The translations under genes and the position numbers were made by a program. The notes below the pieces were generated by a model. The model was not told where the DNA came from, did not search any database, and saw only the letters and a program-made list of their open reading frames with translations. A stretch of 64,000 bases of DNA from Streptomyces sp. NBC_00287 (GTDB taxonomy: Bacteria; Actinomycetota; Actinomycetes; Streptomycetales; Streptomycetaceae): positions 7,068,001 to 7,132,000 of the forward strand of contig NZ_CP108053.1 in assembly GCF_036173105.1 (NCBI RefSeq), in the 5' to 3' direction. Shown piece by piece: positions 27,750-36,900 of the stretch (position 1 is the first letter of the stretch; each line of letters opens with the position of its first letter).

Positions 27750-27857
27750 TCAGAAGACGAACGTGGAGTACGAGGAGCAGGCGCTCGTCAGACGAATCGG
27801 GCCCGCCTTGCGGACAGTGATCTTCTTCACCGGGGCGGGCTTGATGACCTTCTTCAC
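27750..27857 (-). CDS. Putative RiPP-type precursor peptide (35 residues)
   Basis: A short frame with a GTG start (27857-27855), preceded by AAGGGA at 7 bases, encodes 35 residues. Residues 1-23 form a basic leader-like part with six Lys and two Arg and no acidic residue (it opens MKKVIKPAPVKK). Residues 24-35 are TSACSSYSTFVF, rich in Ser/Thr with one Cys and aromatic residues, then stop. It is the first gene of a minus-strand run with a PqqD-like/M50 protease, a TPR protein and a flavin reductase. No lanthionine, YcaO or radical-SAM enzyme is present, so the modification, if any, is unknown. I do not recognise a named family. Confidence 0.65.
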   Translation of the reverse strand: MKKVIKPAPVKKITVRKAGPIRLTSACSSYSTFVF

Positions 27858-27958
27858 GGTGTTTCCCTTCTGGTTGACAGCGCTCGGACCGTCGGGCCGC
27901 CACCGTCCGGCAGCGGCCCGCCGACATCTCTAGCAGCGCCGAGCACTGGTCGGCGGCG

Positions 27959-28010
27959 TGCCGAACGAGCGGGCGCCGACCCCGGACCGGGCGCCGAACC
28001 TCCGCCGAAC
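27959..28010. repeat. Direct repeats in the peptide/kinase divergent promoter region
   Basis: Four copies of a GCCGAAC-like heptamer (two perfect GCGCCGAAC/CCGCCGAAC forms around 27992 and 28003, and TGCCGAAC and CGCCGAC forms around 27959 and 27973). They lie about 100-150 bases upstream of the peptide gene and 80-130 bases before the kinase start. They may be activator sites; chance in GC-rich DNA is possible. Confidence 0.3.
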
Positions 28011-28088
28011 ACGGGGGGACCGGCAGGACATCGGCGCAGCTCAGGTGGAACACAGGGTTCCCCAAGGCGACCGGGACAGGATCGAGAC

Positions 28089-29636
28089 ATGTCTGGCACC
28101 TGGGGGTCTCGAACCGGTCGTGTGCGTATGCGTATGCGTATGCGTGGTCGTGTGCTCCGCTCCATCCGCGCACGCCTGCTGCTCTTCATCAGCGTCACCC
28201 TCGTAGTCGTCTGCACAGCCATCGCGCTCACCACCGTCTGGGTGCAACGCGCCGCGCTGCTCGGCGACTTGGACGACCGGGTGACAGATGCAGCCGAACG
28301 CAGCCTCGGCGGGGCGCAGTTGCACGACGGCCTCGGCTTCCTCGACGAGGTCGGCCACCCCGCGGGCCTCCTCGCCGCCCGGCTGGACGAGGACGGCGAC
28401 GTCGTTTCCGCGGCCGTCGTCAGCCAGAACGCCGCCCCCAAGGACCTGACCACCGTCCAGCGGACCGCCCTGGAGGGCATCGGGCCCGACGGCTCCCGGC
28501 ACACCCGGACGGTCCCCGGCGTAGGCACCTACCGCGTCACCGTGCTCGACGGCGAGGGGGCGCGAGTGCTCACGGGGCTCCCCATGGAGGACGTCCAGCA
28601 GATGATCAGCGGCATGGTCGTCGCCGCGGCCGCCGTCACCGCCGCCGGTCTGGTCGTCGCGGGCTGCGCCAGCGCGGTGGTGATACGCCGTCAACTGCGC
28701 CCGCTCGGCCGGGTCGCCGAGGCGGCCGTCGAGGTCTCCCGCGCCCCGCTGAACCGCGCCGGCGAGGTCACCGCCCTCACCCGGGTCCCCGTCCGGGACA
28801 CCGACCCGGCGAGCGAGGCGGGCCAGGTCGGCGCCGCGCTCAACCGCATGATCGACCAGTTGGAGTCCTCACTGTCGGAACGCCGGCGTACCGAGGAACG
28901 CATGCGCCGCTTCCTGGCCGACGCGAGTCATGAACTCCGCACACCGCTGGCCTCGATCGCCGGCTATGCGGAGCTGATGAACCGGGGCGCGGACCGGATG
29001 GAACCGGCCCTGGCCTGGCGCCGCGTCACCGCCGAGTCGGCCCGGATGACGGGCCTGGTCGAGGACCTCCTGCTGCTGGCCCGCCTGGACGAGGGGCGTC
29101 CACTGCAGTCCGCCGAGGTGGACCTCACGGCACTGGTCGCCGAGGCGGTGTGGACCGCGCGGGCCGTGGGCGACGGGCACGACTGGCAACTGGTCCTGAA
29201 CATCGACACACCGGCGCTGGTGATGGGCGACGAGGCCAGGCTCCACCAGGCGGTCGTCAACCTCCTGACCAATGCGCGCGTGCACACCCCCGCGGGCACG
29301 AGGGTCGTCGCCACGGTGGAAACGAACGGCCCCGACTGCGCCGTACGCATCACCGACGACGGCCCCGGAATCCCGCCCACGCTGCTCCCCACAGTCTTCG
29401 AACGCTTCACGCGAGCCGACACCTCCCGCACCCGCACCCCCGGCCTGGGCGGCGGCTCCGGCCTGGGGCTGGCCATCGTCGCGGCGATCACGACGGCCCA
29501 CGGAGGGCGGATCGACGTACAAAGCGAGCCCGGTCGAACGGAGTTCACCGTACGACTTCCGCTCGCGGGGGCGGTTCCTCCGCAGCCGGTGTGCGCAGGG
29601 TCCGAAGCGGTGACAGGAAGGTCGCAAGGGAGCTGA
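28089..29636 (+). CDS. Orphan two-component sensor histidine kinase
   Basis: A 515-residue membrane kinase. Layout: TM1 near 31-50 (LLLFISVTLVVVCTAIALTTV), extracytoplasmic sensor about 51-170, TM2 near 173-197, HAMP, DHp with the phospho-acceptor His281 in FLADASHELRTPL, and an ATPase domain with NLLTNAR (N box), DDGPGIP and GSGLGLAIV. ATG 28089 follows AGGA-GAG. A hexanucleotide repeat GTATGC around 28124-28146 encodes RMRMRMR before TM1. No response regulator gene adjoins it. It is divergent from the peptide operon and may sense something relevant to it. Its last 92 bases overlap the convergent MFS gene. Confidence 0.88.
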   Translation: MSGTWGSRTGRVRMRMRMRGRVLRSIRARLLLFISVTLVVVCTAIALTTVWVQRAALLGDLDDRVTDAAERSLGGAQLHDGLGFLDEVGHPAGLLAARLDEDGDVVSAAVVSQNAAPKDLTTVQRTALEGIGPDGSRHTRTVPGVGTYRVTVLDGEGARVLTGLPMEDVQQMISGMVVAAAAVTAAGLVVAGCASAVVIRRQLRPLGRVAEAAVEVSRAPLNRAGEVTALTRVPVRDTDPASEAGQVGAALNRMIDQLESSLSERRRTEERMRRFLADASHELRTPLASIAGYAELMNRGADRMEPALAWRRVTAESARMTGLVEDLLLLARLDEGRPLQSAEVDLTALVAEAVWTARAVGDGHDWQLVLNIDTPALVMGDEARLHQAVVNLLTNARVHTPAGTRVVATVETNGPDCAVRITDDGPGIPPTLLPTVFERFTRADTSRTRTPGLGGGSGLGLAIVAAITTAHGGRIDVQSEPGRTEFTVRLPLAGAVPPQPVCAGSEAVTGRSQGS

Positions 29637-30807
29637 GCGTCATGCCGAGGGCGCCGATCCACAGGGTCGCCGCCGCCCCGAACGCGGACCCCGAGACACC
29701 ACCGAGGATCCCGCCCAGCGGAATACCGCCCCACGACACGAACCGGGCCGTCGCACTCACCCGGCCCAGCAGCCGGTCCGGGGTGAGCGTCTGCTGAAGG
29801 CTGGACTGAGCCACGAACCGGACGACGCCGCCCAGCGAAAGGACCGCGAGCCCGACGGCGGCCAGGTACAGGCTCCATCCCGGCCGCGCCGGCGGCATCA
29901 GAGCGGTGAGCGGGCAAGTGGCAAGGGAGGCAAGCCAGATGATGCGCCCTTGCCCGATCCGCCGGGAGAACCAGGTGGCCGAAAGCGCACCCAGCAGGGC
30001 ACCGCACCCCATTCCCGAGAGAACGAGTCCGATACCGAGGGGGCCGATGTCTGCTTCCCTCTCCAGGAAGACCAGCAGCATGGTCTGATACATGACCAGA
30101 GAGAGATTGAAGATCGCATCCCCCAGCATGATCGCGCGCAGGCAGGAATTCCGGAGGACGAACCTCAGACCCTCCCTGATTTCCGACCCGAGTCGAGGGC
30201 GCTGAGCGGGCTCGGGTTTCCGCTCGGGTTTCCGGATACCACTCGCGAGCAGGCCCGAAAGGGCCATCCCGACGGCGCTCGCCAGGACCGTCACGGGAGC
30301 CCCGACCCAGCCCACCAGCGGCCCTGCCACCCCCGGCCCACCGATACTGGTCACCGAACGTATCGCCGAGAGCTTCGAGTTCCCTTCGACAAGCTTGTCG
30401 CGTCCCACCAGATGAGGCAGATAGCTGACATAGGCGACGTCGAAGAAGACGGTCAGCAGGCCATGAACCAACGCGACGGCGTAAAGCCACGGGATGGACA
30501 GCAGATCCGCCCACCAGGCCAAGGGGATCGTCACGAGGACGAGCGCCCGTGCGAGATCGGTGCTGATCATCACCGATCGCTTCCGCAGACGGTCCACCCA
30601 CGCACCGGCCGGCAGCCCCACGAGCAGCGACCCCGCCGTGGTCATCGCTGTCAGCAGTCCGACCTGGAACTCATCGGCGTGCAAGGCGGTGATGGCAACC
30701 AAGGGCAATGCCAGAAAGCTGACGCGGTCGCCCAGTTGACCGAGTGCGGTGGCGGCGGACAACCGACCGAAGTCCGGATCGCGCAGCAGCCCGAACCGGG
30801 ACGTCAT
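29545..30807 (-). CDS. MFS transporter
   Basis: A 420-residue, about 12-helix transporter of the MFS_3/enterobactin-exporter-like type: it opens with FGLLRDPDFGRLSAATALGQLGDRVSFLALPLVAI and has GAWVDRLRKRSVMISTDLARAL as motif A. ATGA overlap with the upstream GntR gene means the regulator and transporter are one unit. Substrate unknown; an efflux role is likely. The 3' end runs 92 bases into the kinase gene on the other strand. Confidence 0.87.
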   Translation of the reverse strand: MTSRFGLLRDPDFGRLSAATALGQLGDRVSFLALPLVAITALHADEFQVGLLTAMTTAGSLLVGLPAGAWVDRLRKRSVMISTDLARALVLVTIPLAWWADLLSIPWLYAVALVHGLLTVFFDVAYVSYLPHLVGRDKLVEGNSKLSAIRSVTSIGGPGVAGPLVGWVGAPVTVLASAVGMALSGLLASGIRKPERKPEPAQRPRLGSEIREGLRFVLRNSCLRAIMLGDAIFNLSLVMYQTMLLVFLEREADIGPLGIGLVLSGMGCGALLGALSATWFSRRIGQGRIIWLASLATCPLTALMPPARPGWSLYLAAVGLAVLSLGGVVRFVAQSSLQQTLTPDRLLGRVSATARFVSWGGIPLGGILGGVSGSAFGAAATLWIGALGMTLSSLATFLSPLRTLRTPAAEEPPPRAEVVR

Positions 30808-31547
30808 GGCCGGTCCACTCCGAACTCGTAGGCCACTTCTCTGCGTACGTCAGGAATGACGATGTCGGCAGTTTCGACCGGGCGTCCTTCGGTGTCGTAA
30901 ATGGTCCGCTCGATCTGGAGCACGAGGTCGCCGAAGCTGATCCCGAGCAGGTTCGCCTGTTCCCGGTTGGCACGGGCGGGGCGCGGCAGTTCGACCACGG
31001 TCTCGATGTCGACGCCAATGGAACGCATGCGCTCGACAACTCCCTTGCCCGCGAGGGGCCCCTTCTCGGGCAGCACGATCGGAGTGCCGCCGGTGATGGC
31101 CATCGGCTCCCAGGACTCGGAGAGCTGAACGGGCTGTCCGTCGGCGAGGAATTCGTAATGCGTGTGAACACAGAGGTCGCCGGGCTCCATCGCAAGCCGC
31201 TCGGCGATGCCCTCGGGGGCGGGCACGCGCACCTGGCTGTGCGCGTCCCAGGCACCGGCCCGACCCCGTTCCTTGAGGGCGGCAAGCGAAGGGGAGCCGT
31301 GCCGCGAACGAACGATCCGCAGCCGCTCGCGCGGTACGCGCACATACGTACCCGATCCAGCCCGCCCTTCGAGCAACCCCTGAACGATCAGGTGATCCAC
31401 GGCCCGCTGGGTGACGTTGCGCCCGACCCCGTACTCCTCGGCAAGCCGGGCCCGAGACGGCAGCCGAGCCCCGACCTCCCACTCACCAGCGAGAATCCGA
31501 GCCCGCAGAGCATCGGCAACGACTAGATACGGCGACCTTCGAAGCAT
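30804..31547 (-). CDS. GntR-family regulator with UTRA domain
   Basis: A 247-residue HutC-type regulator. The winged helix covers residues 1-72 (YLVVADALRARILAGEWEVGARLPSRARLAEEYGVGRNVTQRAVDHL...GSGTYV) and the UTRA ligand domain about 95-240 (HTHYEFLADGQPVQLSESWEP; LQIERTIYDTEGRPVETADIVI). It precedes the MFS gene in the same operon and probably controls it. Confidence 0.88.
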   Translation of the reverse strand: MLRRSPYLVVADALRARILAGEWEVGARLPSRARLAEEYGVGRNVTQRAVDHLIVQGLLEGRAGSGTYVRVPRERLRIVRSRHGSPSLAALKERGRAGAWDAHSQVRVPAPEGIAERLAMEPGDLCVHTHYEFLADGQPVQLSESWEPMAITGGTPIVLPEKGPLAGKGVVERMRSIGVDIETVVELPRPARANREQANLLGISFGDLVLQIERTIYDTEGRPVETADIVIPDVRREVAYEFGVDRP

Positions 31548-31603
31548 GCTGGGGAAGCTACTTCACCGGGGGGAAGCTGCTGGAGCAGGAATACGGAGGG
31601 GGG

Positions 31604-32206
31604 TCAGAGGCCGAAACGGACGGCGAGGTCGATCTCCACGGGGAACGGCAGCTCGGTGATGAGCTTGTCGTGGTGCACTGGGTGGCTTGGAGCGGGGAAG
31701 TACGAGAGGGTGTCCGCGTTGAGCCAGTACTCGTGCACCGCGACCCTCTGATCGCGGCCCAGTTCCGCGCGCCAGTAGTACGGGACCTTGTGCGCGGCGA
31801 AGAGCGCGGGTTTGCGTACCCGGTCGTCTTGGCGAGAGCCGGGGGAGACGACTTCCACGACCAGGGTGAGCTTGTTCACCGGGACGCACTCAAGTTGCAG
31901 GGGCTCCAGTTTGTGAGGCTCGAAGACGATCACGTCGGGCTTGGAGATGTTGCTGTCGTCGACCATGACGCACTGCTCCGTCACGACCTCGTACCGCTCG
32001 GTACGCGCCGCTTCAAGCGCGATCAGCAGCCTGTCCCGCACGCGGTTGTGCCAAAACTTGGTCTGTCCCCGAACCACGATCTGTCCATCCACGAGTTCCC
32101 AGTCGAAGGGCAGCTCCAAGTCCTTGACCTGGTCGAAGGTCCAGCCGTCGGCCGGCGGGAACATCCAGGTGTCCTCGGTGGCCCGTCCTTGCTGGGGTGT
32201 GGTCAT
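31604..32206 (-). CDS. Uma2 family (DUF820) restriction-endonuclease-fold protein
   Basis: A 200-residue member of the PD-(D/E)xK-fold Uma2 family, abundant in Streptomyces. Seen: WELVDGQIVVRGQTKFWHNRV, SKPDVIVFEP and LTLVVEVVSPGSRQDDRVRKPALFA, which hold the conserved Asp, Glu and Lys/Arg residues. ATG 32206 is chosen because GGGAG lies 6 bases upstream; the frame runs further but over the divergent promoter. Cellular role unknown. Confidence 0.83.
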   Translation of the reverse strand: MTTPQQGRATEDTWMFPPADGWTFDQVKDLELPFDWELVDGQIVVRGQTKFWHNRVRDRLLIALEAARTERYEVVTEQCVMVDDSNISKPDVIVFEPHKLEPLQLECVPVNKLTLVVEVVSPGSRQDDRVRKPALFAAHKVPYYWRAELGRDQRVAVHEYWLNADTLSYFPAPSHPVHHDKLITELPFPVEIDLAVRFGL

Positions 32207-32367
32207 GACTGCTCCCATGGCCGCCAGTCTGGACGCCGACACGCGGCGTGATCGTAAGTACGAAGGTACCGCCACCCGAACCGGCGATGCCACGGCACAC
32301 GCTTGACGCATGTGCGCCCCCCGTTTACAACCACGCCCCACAGCGCTACTTTCCGAACCAAGTGAGG

Positions 32368-32381
32368 TGGGAGCGCTCCCA
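32368..32381. promoter_or_regulatory. CebR box upstream of LPMO gene
   Basis: TGGGAGCGCTCCCA is a perfect 14-base palindrome identical to the consensus operator of CebR, the cellobiose-responsive LacI-family repressor of Streptomyces cellulolytic genes. It lies 101 bases before the LPMO start; a half site, CGCTCCCA, recurs about 30 bases downstream of it. Confidence 0.85.
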
Positions 32382-32481
32382 CATACGGTGGACCGGAACC
32401 CGCCCCAGGACCGCTCCCACCCCACGCATCCGCACACACACATCCGCACGGACCGCACTTGACGGAACGGACCTGTATGTC

Positions 32482-33576
32482 ATGATCCTGACAAGCACTG
32501 CCACACCCGACAGACCCCCACACCGATTAGCGCTCACCCTCCGCACCAAGGCCCTCTTCCTCGTCCTGGTCTCCCTGCTCGCCACGATCCCGGCCCTCGC
32601 GCTGGTCATGTCGGCCGGCGGTGCGGCGGAGGCCCACGGGACGCCGATGAAGCCCGGCAGCCGTACCTTCCTGTGCTGGCAGGACGGGCTGACCGACACC
32701 GGGGAGATCAAGCCGGTCAACCCGGCCTGCAAGGCGGCACAGCAGGTGAGCGGGACGACCCCGTTCTACAACTGGTTCTCCGTGCTCCGCTCGGACGGCG
32801 CCGGCCGCACCCGCGGCTTTGTGCCGGACGGTGAGCTGTGCAGCGGCGGCAACACCAACTTCACCGGCTTCAACCAGGCCCGGAGCGACTGGCCGCTCAC
32901 CCATCTCACCTCGGGTGCGACGGTCGACTTCTCCTACAACGCCTGGGCCGCGCACCCCGGTTGGTTCTACGTCTACATCACCAAGGACGGCTTCGACCCG
33001 ACCCAGACCCTCACCTGGGACGACATGGAGGAGCAGCCGTTCCTGAGCGTGGACCACCCGCCGCTCAACGGTTCCCCGGGCACGGTCGAGGCCAACTACT
33101 CCTGGACCGGGCAGCTTCCGGCGAACAAGTCGGGCCGCCACATCGTCTACATGGTCTGGCAGCGCTCGGACAGCGCCGAGACCTTCTACTCCTGCTCCGA
33201 CATCGTCTTCGACGGCGGCAACGGCGAGGTGACGGGCATCAAGGAGCCCGGCAACCCGACCGATCCGGTCCCCGGCACCTGCACGGCCACCCGTAAGACG
33301 ACGGGCAGTTGGAACGGCGGCTACCAGTCCGAGGTGACCGTCACCAACTCCGGGAACGTCCCGATGCTCGGCTGGATGGTCGACTGGACGCTCCCGAGCG
33401 GCCAGAAGGTCGACAGCCTGTGGAACGGCACGCCGACGTACAACGGCCAGGCGGTGATGGTCCACAACGCCAACTGGAACGGCTCGCTCGATCCCGGCGA
33501 GAGCACGACGTTCGGCTACGTCGTCACCGGCTCCGGCGGTGATACGGCAACCACCCTGCCCTGCCGGGTCGGTTGA
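32482..33576 (+). CDS. Secreted lytic polysaccharide monooxygenase (AA10) with CBM2
   Basis: A 364-residue copper enzyme that cleaves crystalline polysaccharide oxidatively outside the cell. The signal peptide is followed by AEA-H: His52 would be residue 1 of the mature enzyme and the first ligand of the histidine brace; the second is His158 in NAWAAHPGWFYVY. The AA10 domain covers about 52-245, then a short Pro-rich linker and a CBM2 (about 267-364, CTATRKTTGSWNGGYQSEVTVTN). The CebR box and CBM2 favour cellulose as substrate over chitin. ATG 32482 is the best start for the signal peptide though its ribosome site is weak. Confidence 0.92.
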   Translation: MILTSTATPDRPPHRLALTLRTKALFLVLVSLLATIPALALVMSAGGAAEAHGTPMKPGSRTFLCWQDGLTDTGEIKPVNPACKAAQQVSGTTPFYNWFSVLRSDGAGRTRGFVPDGELCSGGNTNFTGFNQARSDWPLTHLTSGATVDFSYNAWAAHPGWFYVYITKDGFDPTQTLTWDDMEEQPFLSVDHPPLNGSPGTVEANYSWTGQLPANKSGRHIVYMVWQRSDSAETFYSCSDIVFDGGNGEVTGIKEPGNPTDPVPGTCTATRKTTGSWNGGYQSEVTVTNSGNVPMLGWMVDWTLPSGQKVDSLWNGTPTYNGQAVMVHNANWNGSLDPGESTTFGYVVTGSGGDTATTLPCRVG

Positions 33577-33591
33577 CCGAGCCGCTCCGGG

Positions 33592-33630
33592 CGGACCCGG
33601 TGGGAGCTGAGCCGACATCCACCGGGTCCG
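33592..33630 (+). terminator. LPMO terminator hairpin
   Basis: A perfect 12-base stem, CGGACCCGGTGG (33592-33603) / CCACCGGGTCCG (33619-33630), with a 15-base loop, starting 16 bases after the LPMO stop. Confidence 0.65.
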
Positions 33631-33698
33631 CGAGCCGGGCCGACGAGGGGGGAGTGCCGGTCCGGGTGGTGCTTGGCTTGTGAAATGGAGGGGCGCGC

Positions 33699-33710
33699 GA
33701 CAACGTTGTC
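33699..33710. promoter_or_regulatory. GACAACGTTGTC palindrome upstream of first GH92 gene
   Basis: A perfect 12-base palindrome with the central CG typical of LacI-family operators, about 200 bases before the GH92 start. The identical 12-mer lies before the second GH92 gene at 56006-56017. The remaining bases of the 332-base gap (33577-33908) hold only the LPMO terminator. Confidence 0.65.
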
Positions 33711-33908
33711 TAATGGTCTGTACATGATGCTACCGCCTCAACCGACAACGACGTCAAGCGAGTTGCGGAACTGAGCCGTCCGGCTGGCCGTCACTCGCGC
33801 CTCGGGCCGATGACGCGCTCTTCCGTGGTACCGCTGGCGCACGCTACTGTCCCTGCGGCTTGTGCGACCTGTGGTGCGCGACCCGTCCGGAGGAGGAGGG
33901 GCCGCGTC

Positions 33909-36900
33909 ATGCGTTTCCGTCCCATGTCCTTGCTGTTGGCCGTCGTACTGGCGGTCGGCGGCGGCACGCCCGCCCTGGCGGCGACATCCCCGCCCGACCT
34001 GATCGACGACCCGACCGTCTACGTCGACCCGCTCATCGGCACCAAGAACGCCGGCAATGTCTTCCCCGGTGCCGTCACCCCGTTCGGCATGTTCTCCTTC
34101 AGCCCGGAGAACACCCGAGGCGACGCCACCCGCACCGCGGCCCCCGGCGGCTACCACTACGACGCCACCCGTATCCGCGGTTTCAGCCTCACCCATATGT
34201 CCGGCACCGGCTGTGCCGGAGGCAGCGGCGACATCCCCCTCTTCCCGTACGCGGGCGAGGTCACCTCCTCCCCGGCGAGCGACACCAAGGACCAGGTGTA
34301 CGCCGCCGACTTCCGCCACGCCGACGAGACCGCCGAGCCCGGCCGTTACCGCGTCGGTCTCGCGTCCGGCGTCACGGCCGATCTCACGGCCACCGCCCGC
34401 ACCGGCTCGGCCCGCTTCACCTACCCCGCGGACAAGCCCGCCTCACTGCTCATCCGTACCGCCAACTCCGAGGTGGGGTCCACGGATTCGACGGTCACCA
34501 TCGATCCCGAGTCCCGGACCGTCTCCGGCTCCGTCACCTCCGGCAACTTCTGCGGCTATCTCGACCCCGAGGGCCGACGCGCCTACTACACCCTGTACTT
34601 CACCGCCCGCTTCGACCGCCCCTTCAAGGCGACCGGCACCTGGCAGGACGACAAGCTCAACCACGGATCGCGCACTGCGAGCGGCGGCACCGGCGGTTTC
34701 TCGAACGGCGGGCGGCCCGTCCCCGGCAAGGGCGCCGGCGGCTACGTCGAGTTCGCGCCGGGCGGCGATCCGGTGAACGTCAAGGTCGGGATTTCGTACG
34801 TCAGTCAGGCCGGGGCGGAGGCCAACCTGGCCGCCGAGAATCCGCCCGCCCGCTCCTTCGACGCCGTCCGGAGCGCGGCCCGCGCCGCCTGGCGGGACCG
34901 TCTTGACGCCATCCGCGTCGGCGGCGGCACCGACGAGGCGCGCACCACCTTCTACACCGCCCTGTACCACTCCCTTCTGCACCCGAACGTCATCAGCGAC
35001 GCCGACCGCAGATATCGCGGCCCCGACGGAAAGGTGCACACCGTCACTCGCGGTCACCGTGCCCAGTACGGCACCTTCTCCGGCTGGGACGTCTACCGCG
35101 ACCAGGTGCAGTTGCTGACCCTCCTGGAACCCCGCACCGGCTCCGACATCGCCCAGTCGCTCTACGAACTCGCCGAGCAGAACGGCGGGATCTGGGACCG
35201 CTGGCTGCACGGCGCGAGCGGCACCCATGTCATGAACGGCGACCCGTCACCCATCGCCCTCGCCGGTATCCGCGCCTTCGGCGGCACCGACTTCGACCTG
35301 CGCGGCGCCTTCGCCTCGCTCCTCAAGGCGGCGACCGTCCCCACCGAGAAGGATCTGTCCCCGGCCGGGAAGCCAGTGCTCTCGGTCGGTCAACGCCCCT
35401 CCCTCGACAAGTACTTGAAGCACCACTACATGCCGTCCGTCTCCAACGCCTGGGGCGGTGCCGCCGAGACCCTGGAGGTGTCCGGCGCCGACTACGCCCT
35501 CGGACAACTCGCCACGGCCGCGGGTCGCAAGGACACCGCGGCGGACCTCGGCCGGCGCTCCCAGTGGTGGCAGAACAACTTCAATATCGCCGCCCACCCG
35601 TCCGGCGGCTATGTCGCCAACCGCAAGGCCGACGGCAGCTGGGTCACCGGCTTCACCCCGGCCACCGGCAACGGATTCGTCGAGGGTACGGCCGCCCAGT
35701 ACACCTGGATGGTCCCGCACAACCCGGCCGGACTGTTCGCGGCAATGGGCGGCAAACAAAAGGCAGTTGAGCGCCTCGACACCTTCTTCCACGACGCCGA
35801 CGGCGGCTGGGCCTTCACCGGCAGCGGCGGTGAGAAGTCCGAGCTGGACAACGAGCCGTCGATCAACGTGCCCTACCTGTACGCCTACGCCGGCGCCCCG
35901 TACAAGACGCAGGAGACGGTCCGCGCCGCGATGCGCGAGCTCTGGTCCGCACAGCCCGGCGGCATCCCCGGCAACGACGACCTCGGTGCCATGTCCGCCT
36001 GGTACGTCTTCTCCGCGCTCGGCATGTATCCGCAGGTCCCCTCCCGTGCAGAACTCGTCCTCTCCTCACCGCTGTTCCCCCGGATCGAGATTGACCGCCC
36101 GTCCGGCAACGACATCTCCGTGCGCGCCGAAGGAGCCGCCGCGGACGCCCCGTACATCCGCTCTCTGAAGGTCAACGGCCGTACCAGTGAACGGGCTTGG
36201 CTCCCGGCCTCCTTCGTGCGGGACGGCGGCAGGCTCGATCTCACGCTCTCCGGTACGCCGGACAAGGCCTGGGGGAGCGCCCCCGCCGACGCCCCGCCGT
36301 CCTTCCGCGACGGCGAGCAGCCGTACCAGATCGGTGTCGGCCCGACCACCGCGACGCTCGCCCCGGGCGACAGCACGAAGGTCGGCATCCGCGCCCTTTC
36401 GATGAGTGGGACAGGCACGGGCCCCGAAGTCCGCTTCCGTGTCGAGGCGCCCGACGGCATCACCGCGACGCCCGCCGAGGGCACGGTCGTCGACGGCGCC
36501 CAGGAGATCACCCTCGGCACGACCGAGGACACCCCGCAGGGCTTCCATGATGTGACGGTCTCGGTGACCTCCGACGGCACCTCCTACGAGCAGCCCGTGT
36601 CGCTGACCGTCGCCGCCCCCGGCACCCTCCTCGCCGCCTACAACAACACCGGGATCTCCGACGACTCCGGCGAGCACGACGAGGCCGACTACGACGGCGG
36701 CGGCTGGAGCTACTCCCGTCAGGCCCTGTCGGCGGCCGGGCTGAACCCGGGCGCGCAGGGCACGGTGAACGGGCTCTCCTTCACCTGGCCCGACTCACCG
36801 AGCGGCCGTCCTGACAACGCCACGGCGAACGGTCAGAGCATTCAACTGCCTGGAAATAGCGGCCAGTTGTCCTTCGTCGGCAGCGCCGTCAATGGCAGCC

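Noticed and set aside
27855..28088. Assigning the peptide to lanthipeptide, thiopeptide or lasso classes
   Set aside because: None of the hallmark enzymes of these classes is encoded nearby and the tail has only one Cys.
28124..28146. GTATGC tandem repeats considered as a CRISPR-like or mobile-element signature
   Set aside because: Only three to four direct hexamers without spacers, inside the kinase coding region and in frame.
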